From: Moraxellaceae bacterium AER2_44_116
GTDB lineage: Bacteria; Pseudomonadota; Gammaproteobacteria; Pseudomonadales; Moraxellaceae
Assembly: GCA_006546595.1 (NCBI GenBank)
Contig: VIAD01000011.1
Coordinates: 1 to 64,000 of the forward strand
DNA length: 64,000 bases
Reading direction: 5' to 3'
Below are positions 1 through 7,646 of the stretch, piece by piece. Both the position numbers and the translations under genes were made by a program. Each line of letters starts with the position of its first letter. Within the stretch, counting starts at the first letter, position 1. Below the pieces are notes generated by a model that worked only from the letters and a program-made list of their open reading frames with translations, was not told the DNA's origin and made no database searches.

Positions 1-112
1 CGTTTAGGAAACTTCATGTAAACGCGTTTACACAGAATTATTTACAGGCTCTATTATTGAACATATCCGCATAGAGTCTGGTCTTGGGAAGCCATATGGA
101 AACAATACATTT

Positions 113-529
113 GTGATATCGATAACTGATGATGAAGCATCACAAGAAGAGTTAGTCAAACTCACAGGCTGTCAAGCCTTTACAGGTATTACAGAAAAAT
201 CGCAAATTGCTAAACAGCTTACTTATATAGAGCAAGCGGGCTTTACACTATTAAAGTATATGGAGGATATACAAGGCTTAGACCAATTATTAAATAGCAC
301 TACTATCATCAACAGTATGATGTCACGCAGCCACCACTCTACACAAACAACGTGGTTGCCCTTAATTGTTGCGCGGTTAGCTAATAACCCACACTTTGAA
401 GGTATTGCCCAACAATTGGCAACACCTGCTGGGTTATGCAAACTCTCCACCGAAAAACAACAAGAATATCAACAACAGCACAATAAACTGGTGAGCTATT
501 TGCGTGAACATGTAAAGCCGTTAGTTTAG
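113..529 (+). CDS. Hypothetical protein, probably a 5'-truncated gene remnant
   Basis: A 138-residue reading frame whose first conventional start is a GTG at 113. No good ribosome site precedes it. The frame stays open and looks protein-like back to position 8, where an in-frame TAG (5-7) stops it, so the gene may have lost its N-terminal half or be decayed. The product is soluble, rich in Gln and Thr, with no signal peptide, membrane segment or motif I recognise. It is followed by a palindromic repeat at 533-595 and then by two DUF1963 genes on the opposite strand. I do not assign a function. Confidence 0.45.
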   Translation: MISITDDEASQEELVKLTGCQAFTGITEKSQIAKQLTYIEQAGFTLLKYMEDIQGLDQLLNSTTIINSMMSRSHHSTQTTWLPLIVARLANNPHFEGIAQQLATPAGLCKLSTEKQQEYQQQHNKLVSYLREHVKPLV

Positions 530-532
530 TTT

Positions 533-595
533 TGGGTGCGTAACACGCACCATTATTGATTGACGATAAACCCATATTTTGCGTCGAGCGCACCA
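533..595. repeat. GGTGCG palindromic intergenic repeat, copy 1
   Basis: The arms GGTGCG and CGCACC form a tight hairpin with a short spacer at 535-551, followed by a further GCGCACCAC stretch. The same GGTGC/GCACC theme recurs upstream of both DUF1963 genes, near 1447-1476 and 2322-2364. It looks like a dispersed intergenic palindrome. Origin and function are not visible. Confidence 0.5.
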
Positions 596-636
596 CATCA
601 CTCATCTACTCAATATTATAATACATCAAAAAATGA

Positions 637-1368
637 CTAAGATTGAGTGTATTCAAATACACATTTTGAGAAATCTAGATTTAACAGATCATCTTTTTTT
701 ATATATATAGACTGAGCACCACAGTTTTCTTGATAGTCAGTGCCAACTTGCAATAACAAAATATTTTGTTCGTTCTCCATTACTTCTCTTACTTCAAACT
801 CTGAAGCCTGACAATTTGTATAAATACCATATATTTTTGTTATATCCTCTCCAGTAATACAAGACCATTCAAGCTGACCATTTTCATTGACATATCTTTG
901 ATCAAATGAATCGATTTTGCTTTCAATATGCTCTATAAGCTGCCCAAAACTATACCAATAAGCCTCTTGCTTTATAACTCGCTCTAATTGGCTCACATCT
1001 GCACTACTATAGAAGACAAATCCCTTCTGCAAATTCGTTGTAAAAATATAAATAAATCCTTTTTTGGGGAGCAAGTTTAATTTATCATGTTTAGAAATAT
1101 CTTCACAATTCAATTGAGCAACAAATGACGTATCCTGCGGATATTCAATATTAGGAGGTATATCTACAACTGACCCACCTATTCGTGATTTACCCATTGG
1201 AATAACAAGACTTTTATAATAGTCTTTTTCCTTAATATCTCTAGATTTTAACTCATTAACATTTCCCATAAATTGCTTAGCTTCATTTTCATAGTACTCA
1301 TCGGAGAAAATAGGCGCATAACATTTTTCAGAAAGAAATAATCTAATCATTTCATATTGTTCTTTCAT
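637..1368 (-). CDS. DUF1963 / YwqG-like protein, copy A
   Basis: A cytoplasmic protein of 243 residues with no signal peptide. It carries the DUF1963 signature: a SRIGGS stretch, a PPNIEYP stretch, an AQLNCEDIS segment and an LLPKKGFIYIF strand. The start was placed at 1368 because AGGAGAG lies five bases upstream; a longer frame adds 12 residues without a ribosome site. Family function is unknown. DUF1963 proteins often lie beside toxin, immunity or SMI1/KNR4-like genes, but none is seen here. It is a clear paralogue of the next gene upstream, matching along nearly the whole length, so this is a tandem duplication. Confidence 0.8.
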   Translation of the reverse strand: MKEQYEMIRLFLSEKCYAPIFSDEYYENEAKQFMGNVNELKSRDIKEKDYYKSLVIPMGKSRIGGSVVDIPPNIEYPQDTSFVAQLNCEDISKHDKLNLLPKKGFIYIFTTNLQKGFVFYSSADVSQLERVIKQEAYWYSFGQLIEHIESKIDSFDQRYVNENGQLEWSCITGEDITKIYGIYTNCQASEFEVREVMENEQNILLLQVGTDYQENCGAQSIYIKKDDLLNLDFSKCVFEYTQS

Positions 1369-1446
1369 TTTAACTCTCCTGTTTTCTGTTATTACTGTTT
1401 CCATATTTCACTAAAAAAGTACCACACGGTGAATGTCTAGCATTAA

Positions 1447-1476
1447 AGCATGTGATGCGCCAAGAGCACACTACAA
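1447..1476. repeat. Degenerate copy of the GGTGC palindromic repeat
   Basis: This aligns base for base with the upstream region of the second DUF1963 gene (about 2335-2364), including the shared ending CTACAACT. The arms have decayed. It marks the boundary between the two tandem DUF1963 units. Confidence 0.4.
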
Positions 1477-1491
1477 CTCCTTCAAAATTGG

Positions 1492-2256
1492 TTATGATTG
1501 AGAATGAACAAATATACATTTTGAGAAATCACGATTTAATAAATCATTTTCATTAATATATACTGAATAAGAACCATCAACTTCTGGACAGTCATTAGCA
1601 ATCTCCAATAATAAAATCATATTATTTTTATTTTCTACTATTTCTCTGACCTCTGGCTCAGAATCTAGCCAAAGTCCTTCATAAACACCATATGTATACA
1701 TACCATATACTCTGGTCATATCTTCTACAGTGTTACAACCCAACTCGAATTCACCATCCTCATTTATAAATCTTTGTTCAAATGATTCTGTTAGATTTTC
1801 ACAACCTTCTATAAGCTGGCCAGTACCAAACCAAAAAGATTCATTCTTTATCACACGCTCTAATTGACTTACATCTGCATCACTATAAATAACAATGCCA
1901 CTAACACCTTCAATATCCATATTCTTTATAAAAACATAAATAAACCCCTTAGTTGGCAGCAATTTTAATTTATCGTATTTAGAAATTTCTTCACAGTTTA
2001 ATTGAGCAACAAGACATGTATCATGCGGATATTCAATATTAGGGGGTAAATCTACTACCGACCCACCTATTCTTGATTTTCCCATTGGAATAGTAAGACT
2101 TTTATAATAGTCTTTTTGTTTAGAAAAACCTGATTTTAACTCTTTAACTGTAGTTCTAAATTTTTTTGCTAGATATTCATAATACTCATCATGAAAAGTA
2201 GGCATATAAGACTTTTCAGAAAGGCGTAATTTAATAACTTCATATTTCTCTTGCAT
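1492..2256 (-). CDS. DUF1963 / YwqG-like protein, copy B
   Basis: A 254-residue cytoplasmic paralogue of copy A with the same ordered motifs: SRIGGS, PPNIEYP, AQLNCEEIS and LLPTKGFIYVF. It differs mainly by short insertions, for example an extra segment after the LLP strand and a Tyr-rich stretch near residue 195. The ribosome site AGGAAAG precedes the ATG at 2256. The 30 bases upstream of both genes are nearly identical (2269-2300 and 1381-1411), so the duplication included promoter DNA. Function is unknown. Confidence 0.8.
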   Translation of the reverse strand: MQEKYEVIKLRLSEKSYMPTFHDEYYEYLAKKFRTTVKELKSGFSKQKDYYKSLTIPMGKSRIGGSVVDLPPNIEYPHDTCLVAQLNCEEISKYDKLKLLPTKGFIYVFIKNMDIEGVSGIVIYSDADVSQLERVIKNESFWFGTGQLIEGCENLTESFEQRFINEDGEFELGCNTVEDMTRVYGMYTYGVYEGLWLDSEPEVREIVENKNNMILLLEIANDCPEVDGSYSVYINENDLLNRDFSKCIFVHSQS

Positions 2257-2321
2257 TTTAACTTTCCTTTTTTCTGTTATTACTGTTTCCGTATTTCACT
2301 GACCACATTGGTATCAAGTTT

Positions 2322-2364
2322 CGTAGGGTGCATATTATGTGGTGCACCGAGCGCACCCTACAAC
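2322..2364. repeat. GTAGGGTGC palindromic repeat, best-preserved copy
   Basis: Arms GTAGGGTGC (2323-2331) and GCACCCTAC (2353-2361) are perfect complements around a 21-base loop. It is intergenic between copy B of DUF1963 and the coiled-coil gene. It resembles the small REP- or MITE-like palindromes scattered through many gammaproteobacterial genomes. Confidence 0.6.
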
Positions 2365-2412
2365 TTTTAACCTGCGTTCAGAATAACGAAGAATTGCAAG
2401 GGTATGACCTCC

Positions 2413-3093
2413 CTACTCCTCATCCTCAGGAAACTGCGTATCCCATTTCTTTTGCGAATGACGAGGCATCACTTCACGAATAGTCTTATTCACCTCAGAA
2501 CTAAACTCATCAGCTTGACGTGCTGCCCGACGTGCCAATTTGCCCATACCCACTTGTTTACTCACCTGCAAGCCTAACTGTAACGCCATACTCGCCGCAG
2601 GCACAGAATCCTCGGTCTTTTGCTCGATGGTTTCTAAACGATTTAACAGTTTTTCAACGCTCGCTTCGACTTTACCCGCCTCTTTTACGCGTCGCGCCGC
2701 AATACGATCTTCATCACGCTGCATCAACCGCCGACGTAAAGCTTCAACATTTTTTTGCACTTCTTCTTCACGACGTTTCTCTAATGACGCTGCAAAGCTC
2801 TGTAAACGGCCTTCAGTTTGCGTCCGTAGGTCAGCAATACTGGTTTCTATTTTTACCCGCATCCAATCGCTTTTAGCGCGTTTGAACGCCTCTCTCGCTT
2901 CACGGGCGGTGCGTTGAGCCGCTTCTCTTGCCGAATCTTGCCCTACTGTTTTCACCAAATCGACAGCATCATCCAAACGTTGACGTGCTTGCTCCAAGCC
3001 CTCCAACGTTTGCTCTGCTTTCTGTCTTAACATCTTTTCTAATTCTTCCCATGAATCAGGAAAAAACGAATGGTGTTTGTCATCGCTCATCAT
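2413..3093 (-). CDS. Charged coiled-coil protein, unknown function
   Basis: A 226-residue protein dominated by Ala, Glu, Arg, Lys and Gln heptads, predicted by eye to be a long coiled coil from about residue 15 to 165. A short less charged segment follows (residues 170-195, containing a GMGKLARRAARQ stretch) and then an acidic tail. No signal peptide or membrane segment is visible. GAGGGA upstream supports a start at 3093, though the adjacent second ATG is equally possible. It lies alone between DUF1963 and hemH, with a MITE-like element in its leader. Phasin-like or structural roles are conceivable, but nothing in the sequence proves one. Confidence 0.65.
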   Translation of the reverse strand: MMSDDKHHSFFPDSWEELEKMLRQKAEQTLEGLEQARQRLDDAVDLVKTVGQDSAREAAQRTAREAREAFKRAKSDWMRVKIETSIADLRTQTEGRLQSFAASLEKRREEEVQKNVEALRRRLMQRDEDRIAARRVKEAGKVEASVEKLLNRLETIEQKTEDSVPAASMALQLGLQVSKQVGMGKLARRAARQADEFSSEVNKTIREVMPRHSQKKWDTQFPEDEE

Positions 3094-3111
3094 CAGTATC
3101 CCTCAGTTTAT

Positions 3112-3207
3112 GACTTACGCGGTTATCGCTTATTTGTTCACATTTCAGCCGCTTTAGGCGGCTTTATGTTCGCAAAACGCGCTAATCGCAGTGCGATGCG
3201 TAAGTCC
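3112..3207 (+). repeat. GACTTACGC-type MITE-like element, copy A
   Basis: A 96-base intergenic element with terminal inverted repeats GACTTACGC and GCGTAAGTC. Just inside, the left end reads GGTTATCGCTTATTT and the right end TGCGATGCGTAAGTCC. About four fifths of bases match the copy at 23025-23121 in the same orientation. No transposase is present. It sits between the coiled-coil gene and hemH. Confidence 0.75.
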
Positions 3208-3215
3208 TAAGTTTT

Positions 3216-4250
3216 TTAGCTCTTATCAGCATGATAGTAAGGCATTGTTTGCCAAAATGCTTGCAAATGTGGTGTCACCAAATCGGCGAATAACTGGATA
3301 TGATCTGAGCGCGTATTCAGTGCTGGAATGTAAGCATACTGTTTACCGCCCGCATGGAGAAACAGATGTTTATTTTCTTCTGCTAACTCCTCTAAGGTTT
3401 CTAAACAATCCGCCGAAAACGCAGGACTAAGCACCTGCACAGACGTTACACCTGCGGCTGCCCAATCCGCCAACAGCTTATCGGTATAAGGCTTGACCCA
3501 TTCTTGTTTGCCAAAGCGCGACTGAAAACTGATTGCCCACTCATCGTCTTTGAGTCCTAACAACTGTGCAACTTGTGCCGCCGTACAACGACAACGCTGC
3601 GGATACGGATCGCCTTTATCGGCATAGGGTTGAGGAATACCATGAAATGACATTAATAATTTTTCTGCACTACCGTGTTCGGCACGATAATCTTTCACAC
3701 TTTGCGCTAAAGCCTGAATATAGGTCGGATGGGCAAAATAGTCTTTTAAAATAGTCAATGTGGGTAAATTACGTTGCGTGGCACACCAATGCTGTACGGC
3801 ATCATAAACGGGCGCACTTGAAGTGGCGGAAAACTGAGGAAACATCGGCACAACCACAATATGATCAACGCCTTCAGCACGTAAACTATTCATGACACTG
3901 GCAACGCTCGGATTGCCGTAAGACATTGCCGCACGAACATGAATATTGGCAGGTAAAATACCTTTTAGCTGTTGATCTAACGCCGCCACTTGCTCATGAA
4001 GAATACGACGCATGGGGGAATCACCATTGGCATCCCAAACACTGGCGTATAACTTGGCAACACGTTTGGGGCGAAACGGCAAAATAAACAGATTCAGAAT
4101 GATTTGCCACAAAAACTTGGGGATTTCAATTACCCGTTGGTCACTTAAAAACTGACGTAAAAATCGACGTACTGCATCCGGTGTCGGTGCATCGGGTGTG
4201 CCCAAATTGACGAGAACCACGCCCAAGCCGACCTTTTTTTTTGGCAACAT
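3216..4250 (-). CDS. hemH: Ferrochelatase
   Basis: A 344-residue enzyme that inserts Fe2+ into protoporphyrin IX, the last step of heme synthesis, in the cytoplasm or at the inner face of the membrane. Family motifs are clear: NLGTPDAPTP near the N-terminus, the catalytic His203 in SFHGIP, and the metal-channel acids in SADCLETLEE near 280-288. Length is normal. The Lys run after the start is slightly unusual but not alarming. It is followed upstream by adk and the ccm genes on the same strand, a sensible neighbourhood for cytochrome production, though long gaps with repeats argue against a single transcript. Confidence 0.95.
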   Translation of the reverse strand: MLPKKKVGLGVVLVNLGTPDAPTPDAVRRFLRQFLSDQRVIEIPKFLWQIILNLFILPFRPKRVAKLYASVWDANGDSPMRRILHEQVAALDQQLKGILPANIHVRAAMSYGNPSVASVMNSLRAEGVDHIVVVPMFPQFSATSSAPVYDAVQHWCATQRNLPTLTILKDYFAHPTYIQALAQSVKDYRAEHGSAEKLLMSFHGIPQPYADKGDPYPQRCRCTAAQVAQLLGLKDDEWAISFQSRFGKQEWVKPYTDKLLADWAAAGVTSVQVLSPAFSADCLETLEELAEENKHLFLHAGGKQYAYIPALNTRSDHIQLFADLVTPHLQAFWQTMPYYHADKS

Positions 4251-4286
4251 CAGTTTTTCCTAAAAAATTAATTTATATCACGGGTT

Positions 4287-4306
4287 GGGCAAATGATTAT
4301 TTGCCC
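4287..4306. repeat. GGGCAAATGATTATTTGCCC palindrome
   Basis: A 20-base near-perfect palindrome in the hemH leader. The same sequence family occurs twice at 30384-30450. It is probably a dispersed intergenic repeat, possibly acting as an RNA hairpin. Confidence 0.6.
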
Positions 4307-4396
4307 ACTCTTATCAAACCCACTCAAAAACGTTTCGATAGTATCGCACTTCCACAACGCTGATAAATTAAACAAGGCTATAGCAGTCATCAAAAA

Positions 4397-4430
4397 ACAA
4401 AAAAGGCCGAATAAACGGCCTTTTTTATTT
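4397..4430 (-). terminator. Rho-independent terminator after adk
   Basis: The GGCCG/CGGCC stem at 4405-4420 is flanked by A and T runs, giving a strong U tract on the minus strand just past the adk stop codon. The run on the other side makes it potentially bidirectional. Confidence 0.85.
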
Positions 4431-4447
4431 TACGGTTGACGCGTGAC

Positions 4448-5101
4448 TTAACTCAATACAGAAGTCACTTTTGCGCTAATCGCATCAACAGAGCCTACGC
4501 CTTCAACTTTGGCATATTTTGGTGCAGTGGTGTCACCACTTGCCGCTAATTGTTGATAAAAGCCGACCAATTGAACGGTTTGCTCATGATAAATCTCAAG
4601 ACGCTTTTTAATGGTCTCTTCTTTATCATCATCACGCTGAACAAGATCATCGCCTGATACATCATCTTTACCCGCCACTTTCGGTGGATTATGGTCAATA
4701 TGATAGACACGACCCGACGCAGGATGCACACGACGACCCGACAAACGACTGATAATCTCGGCATCAGGTACAGCAATTTCAACAACGTGGTCAATATTAA
4801 TATCGGCATTAATTAATGCTTGTGCTTGCGGAATGGTGCGTGGAAAACCATCAAACAAACAGCCGTTAACACAGTCTGGTTGTGTTAAACGCTCTTTGAC
4901 TAAGCCAATAATGATTTCGTCGGAGACTAAGCCACCCGCATCCATAATTTTTTTAGCCGCAACGCCTAACTCAGAACCCGCTTTTACCGCCGCACGCAGC
5001 ATATCGCCCGTTGAAATTTGCGGAATTTGAAATTGCTGAGTAATAACCTGAGCCTGAGTACCTTTACCTGCACCCGGTGGGCCTAAAAGAATAATACGCA
5101 T
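4448..5101 (-). CDS. adk: Adenylate kinase
   Basis: A 217-residue cytoplasmic enzyme catalysing ATP + AMP = 2 ADP. The P-loop GPPGAGKGTQ is at residues 7-16, the AMP-site STGDMLRAA follows, DGFPRT lies in the core, and the long LID domain begins at GRRVHPASGRVYH. The LID lacks the four-Cys zinc site of Gram-positive enzymes, as expected for Gram-negative members. The start is supported by a GGGAGC-type ribosome site. A terminator follows directly. Upstream, a MITE-like element separates it from ccmI. Confidence 0.97.
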   Translation of the reverse strand: MRIILLGPPGAGKGTQAQVITQQFQIPQISTGDMLRAAVKAGSELGVAAKKIMDAGGLVSDEIIIGLVKERLTQPDCVNGCLFDGFPRTIPQAQALINADINIDHVVEIAVPDAEIISRLSGRRVHPASGRVYHIDHNPPKVAGKDDVSGDDLVQRDDDKEETIKKRLEIYHEQTVQLVGFYQQLAASGDTTAPKYAKVEGVGSVDAISAKVTSVLS

Positions 5102-5132
5102 GAAATGCTCCCTAGTTTAGAAAAAAATAGCT

Positions 5133-5222
5133 GGACTTACGCATCGCACCACGTTTTAGAATCTCCCCTACCTCTTCTTTAGTAAAGAGAATTGGGAGGA
5201 TTCAGCAATAACCGCGTAAGTC
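5133..5222 (-). repeat. GACTTACGC-type MITE-like element, copy B (inverted)
   Basis: Read on the minus strand it begins GACTTACGCGGTTATTGCT and ends GTGCGATGCGTAAGTCC, the same termini as copies A and E. The core is unrelated and carries its own CTTCTTTAGTAAAGAG hairpin. It lies between adk and ccmI. Confidence 0.7.
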
Positions 5223-5327
5223 TTAAACAGTGATTGGCGAAGATGCTCAAGACTCAAGCAATCTACGTGCCATTTAAACTTAATCGGCAAAATACACGCG
5301 CAACTGGCGTAGTACAAGTGTTTTTTG

Positions 5328-6605
5328 CTATGGCTTAATTTGATTAATAATCAACTCGACCTGTTGTAGCTTGCCATTCTGCGTCAATGGCACGGCGACT
5401 GCTTCTAAATCGCCGCTTGCACCTTGTGGCGTACCACTTTTACTAATCCGCGCATTAACGACAACCGAGGGAAATTTTGACAATGTCATTTCTGGCATCA
5501 TGCTTTGTTTGTCATTTAATTCAACGGTTAATGGCAGTGTACCCACCGCTTGACGTACCACCGCTAAAGGCATAGGTGGCCCATTTAAGGCACGAGCAAA
5601 AATAAATATCGTATCTGTGGACTGTATTTTAGCCTGCAACTCTTTAGTCACCGTCACCGTCACACGAATACCACCACCCGCTGCGACCACTTGATCGCCA
5701 CCCATTTTGGCGGAAGCAATGGCTTGGTCAATCTCTTTAATGGCATTTGATTGGCTGTTGCCTGTACGGGCAATATGGACTTCGCGCAATTTTGGTAAAA
5801 AGACCAACGCGCCTGCAAAATCACCTGAGCGATATGCACCCATACCCATTAACAATAATGCCCCTTCATGCTCAGGACTCTTCGTTAATACTTGCATCAA
5901 TAGTTGACGACTCAGTGGGCTTAATTGGCCACGTTGCGAAAAAACCAAGGTTTGGGCATAAGCTAGGGCAATATCATCACGCTCAGGGGCTAAACGATTG
6001 GCATGACCAAACGCAATCGCGGCTTGATCAACCAATTCACCCTGCAAAAAAGCCATCGCCAACATATACCAACCATCCGTATTATTGGGCTGTTGTTGCA
6101 AACGTAATTGCATGACACGGGCAAAGTCGGCCAAATTTTGTTTGTCTAACTCGTCAGGCTGAAGTTGCTCGCCTCTTAATAATTTATCAATAATGGGTAC
6201 TGTTTGATGTTGTACTTGCCACCAATGCCATAGTACGGGCTTATAAGCCAACAGAGCATAGGCAATGGCCGCCAAAATTGGCACGACTAAAAATAATACC
6301 CATGCTGTACCACGTCCGATAACTTTGACGGACTCAGCCTGTTTTGGCTGTTGAGCTAATGACAATAACTGGCGTTGTAACTCCGTTTTTAACGCCGTAA
6401 AAGTATCTGCGTCCACTTTACCATCGGTTTTATCTTGCTCTAACTCGTGTAAACGCTCTTCAAATACGTGTACATTCAGGTCTAATAATGAATGTTGACG
6501 TTCACGGCCTGCACGTAAGACTGGCCAAATTAATACCAAGGCCACAAACAGTGACAATGCTAATGCGGATAAGACAAAAGCAATAGAAATAGGATTACTG
6601 GTCAT
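5328..6605 (-). CDS. ccmI: Cytochrome c maturation protein CcmI
   Basis: A 425-residue membrane-anchored chaperone for apocytochrome c. An N-terminal membrane helix (residues 8-27) precedes a Leu-zipper-like loop with the FEERLHELEQD segment, a second helix near 100-120, and then periplasmic TPR repeats (about 155-290, with a WYMLAMAFL unit). The C-terminal domain matches that of long CcmI/CycH proteins. It overlaps the end of ccmH by 11 bases, so the two are translationally coupled. It is the last gene of the ccmFGHI run. Confidence 0.9.
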   Translation of the reverse strand: MTSNPISIAFVLSALALSLFVALVLIWPVLRAGRERQHSLLDLNVHVFEERLHELEQDKTDGKVDADTFTALKTELQRQLLSLAQQPKQAESVKVIGRGTAWVLFLVVPILAAIAYALLAYKPVLWHWWQVQHQTVPIIDKLLRGEQLQPDELDKQNLADFARVMQLRLQQQPNNTDGWYMLAMAFLQGELVDQAAIAFGHANRLAPERDDIALAYAQTLVFSQRGQLSPLSRQLLMQVLTKSPEHEGALLLMGMGAYRSGDFAGALVFLPKLREVHIARTGNSQSNAIKEIDQAIASAKMGGDQVVAAGGGIRVTVTVTKELQAKIQSTDTIFIFARALNGPPMPLAVVRQAVGTLPLTVELNDKQSMMPEMTLSKFPSVVVNARISKSGTPQGASGDLEAVAVPLTQNGKLQQVELIINQIKP

Positions 6606-7101
6606 GTGATGAACGCTTCAATAATTCACTCAAACGCGCTGACTCTTCAGGCGATAACGAAGGAGCGGGGGCTACTTGACGGCGGCGTATCACTAACAAG
6701 GCGATAACGACGACAATTAACAAGGCAAAAGGGCCAAACCACAACAAATAGGTACTACCACGAACAGGCGGTTTGTAGGTAATAAAGTCCCCGTAACGTT
6801 CAATCATATACTCACGGATTTCGTTATCGCTTTTGCCTTCTTCCATTAATTGATACGTACGTTTTTTCAGGTCTTTGGCAATTTCGGCATCTGAACCCGC
6901 CAAGTTTTGATTTTGGCATTTGGGACAACGTAACTCGCCCATTAACGCTTGAAAACGCTGCTCTTCGACAGGCGTTTTGAACTCATAAACATCAATCGCG
7001 GCATGACTAGCGACGCTCAATAGCGACAACAACAAGCCTGTCAACATACCCCGAACGATCACTGCTAACTGATAACTGCTCACTGATAAATTTACTGACA
7101 T
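6595..7101 (-). CDS. ccmH: Cytochrome c maturation protein CcmH (thioredoxin-like heme ligation factor)
   Basis: A 168-residue protein with an N-terminal signal/anchor, a periplasmic domain with the redox motif LRCPKC (Cys59 and Cys62) and a C-terminal membrane helix near 110-130. It reduces the CXXCH cysteines of apocytochrome c for heme attachment. The start at 7101 was chosen because GGGAGGTGA, lying inside the end of ccmG, is spaced five bases before it; a longer frame to 7161 overlaps ccmG more and lacks a site. Lies between ccmG and ccmI in one operon. Confidence 0.92.
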   Translation of the reverse strand: MSVNLSVSSYQLAVIVRGMLTGLLLSLLSVASHAAIDVYEFKTPVEEQRFQALMGELRCPKCQNQNLAGSDAEIAKDLKKRTYQLMEEGKSDNEIREYMIERYGDFITYKPPVRGSTYLLWFGPFALLIVVVIALLVIRRRQVAPAPSLSPEESARLSELLKRSSHDQ

Positions 7102-7646
7102 AAAGTCACCTCCCCACCTGTCAGCAATTGCTGATAACAAGGTGCTAATTGACTCTGCCAAATTTTTTCATCAAAGACACCCACATAGCGATAAACCACA
7201 TCGCCTTTAGCATCAATTAAATAGGTTTCGGGTGCGCCATACACGCCTAAATCCAGCCCTAAATTACCGTCAACATCAGCAATAATCACTTGAAAAGGAT
7301 TACCGCGTTGCATTAAGTAAGCTTTAGCATCATCAGGTATATCTTTGTAATTTAAGCCAATAATGGGTAATCCTTGTTGAGCTAATTTCATCAATGCAGG
7401 ATGCTCGTCTTTACAAGAAGGACACCACGAAGCCCACACATTGACAACCGCAGGTTTACCTTTTATTGCCGCCAAAGTCAGCGGTTGATTGGTCAATAAA
7501 TCAGCCAATTGAAATTCTGGAAACGGTTTTCCTAAACGTGCTGAAGGTAAAGCCGTTGGGTCTGTGCCTAAACGACTCATTAATAACGCTGCCAAACCCA
7601 AAAACAGCAGCAAAGGAATCGCCCACAACAATGCACGCATTTTCAT
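7092..7646 (-). CDS. ccmG: Thiol:disulfide interchange protein CcmG/DsbE
   Basis: A 184-residue periplasmic thioredoxin-fold protein anchored by one N-terminal helix (residues 5-23). The active site is WASWCPSC (Cys75, Cys78), followed by a family-typical cis-Pro region near GAPETYLID. It keeps apocytochrome c cysteines reduced for heme ligation. It overlaps the stop of ccmF by four bases and the start of ccmH by ten, so translation is probably coupled along the operon. Confidence 0.95.
   Translation of the reverse strand: MKMRALLWAIPLLLFLGLAALLMSRLGTDPTALPSARLGKPFPEFQLADLLTNQPLTLAAIKGKPAVVNVWASWCPSCKDEHPALMKLAQQGLPIIGLNYKDIPDDAKAYLMQRGNPFQVIIADVDGNLGLDLGVYGAPETYLIDAKGDVVYRYVGVFDEKIWQSQLAPCYQQLLTGGEVTLCQ

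Noticed and set aside
8..112. Possible RAYT-like transposase C-terminus
   Set aside because: A vague resemblance around EHIRIESGLGKPYGNN did not hold for catalytic His or Tyr motifs.
2520..2917. Two plus-strand frames opposite the coiled-coil gene
   Set aside because: They are antisense shadows of a heavily biased coding sequence and have no ribosome site.
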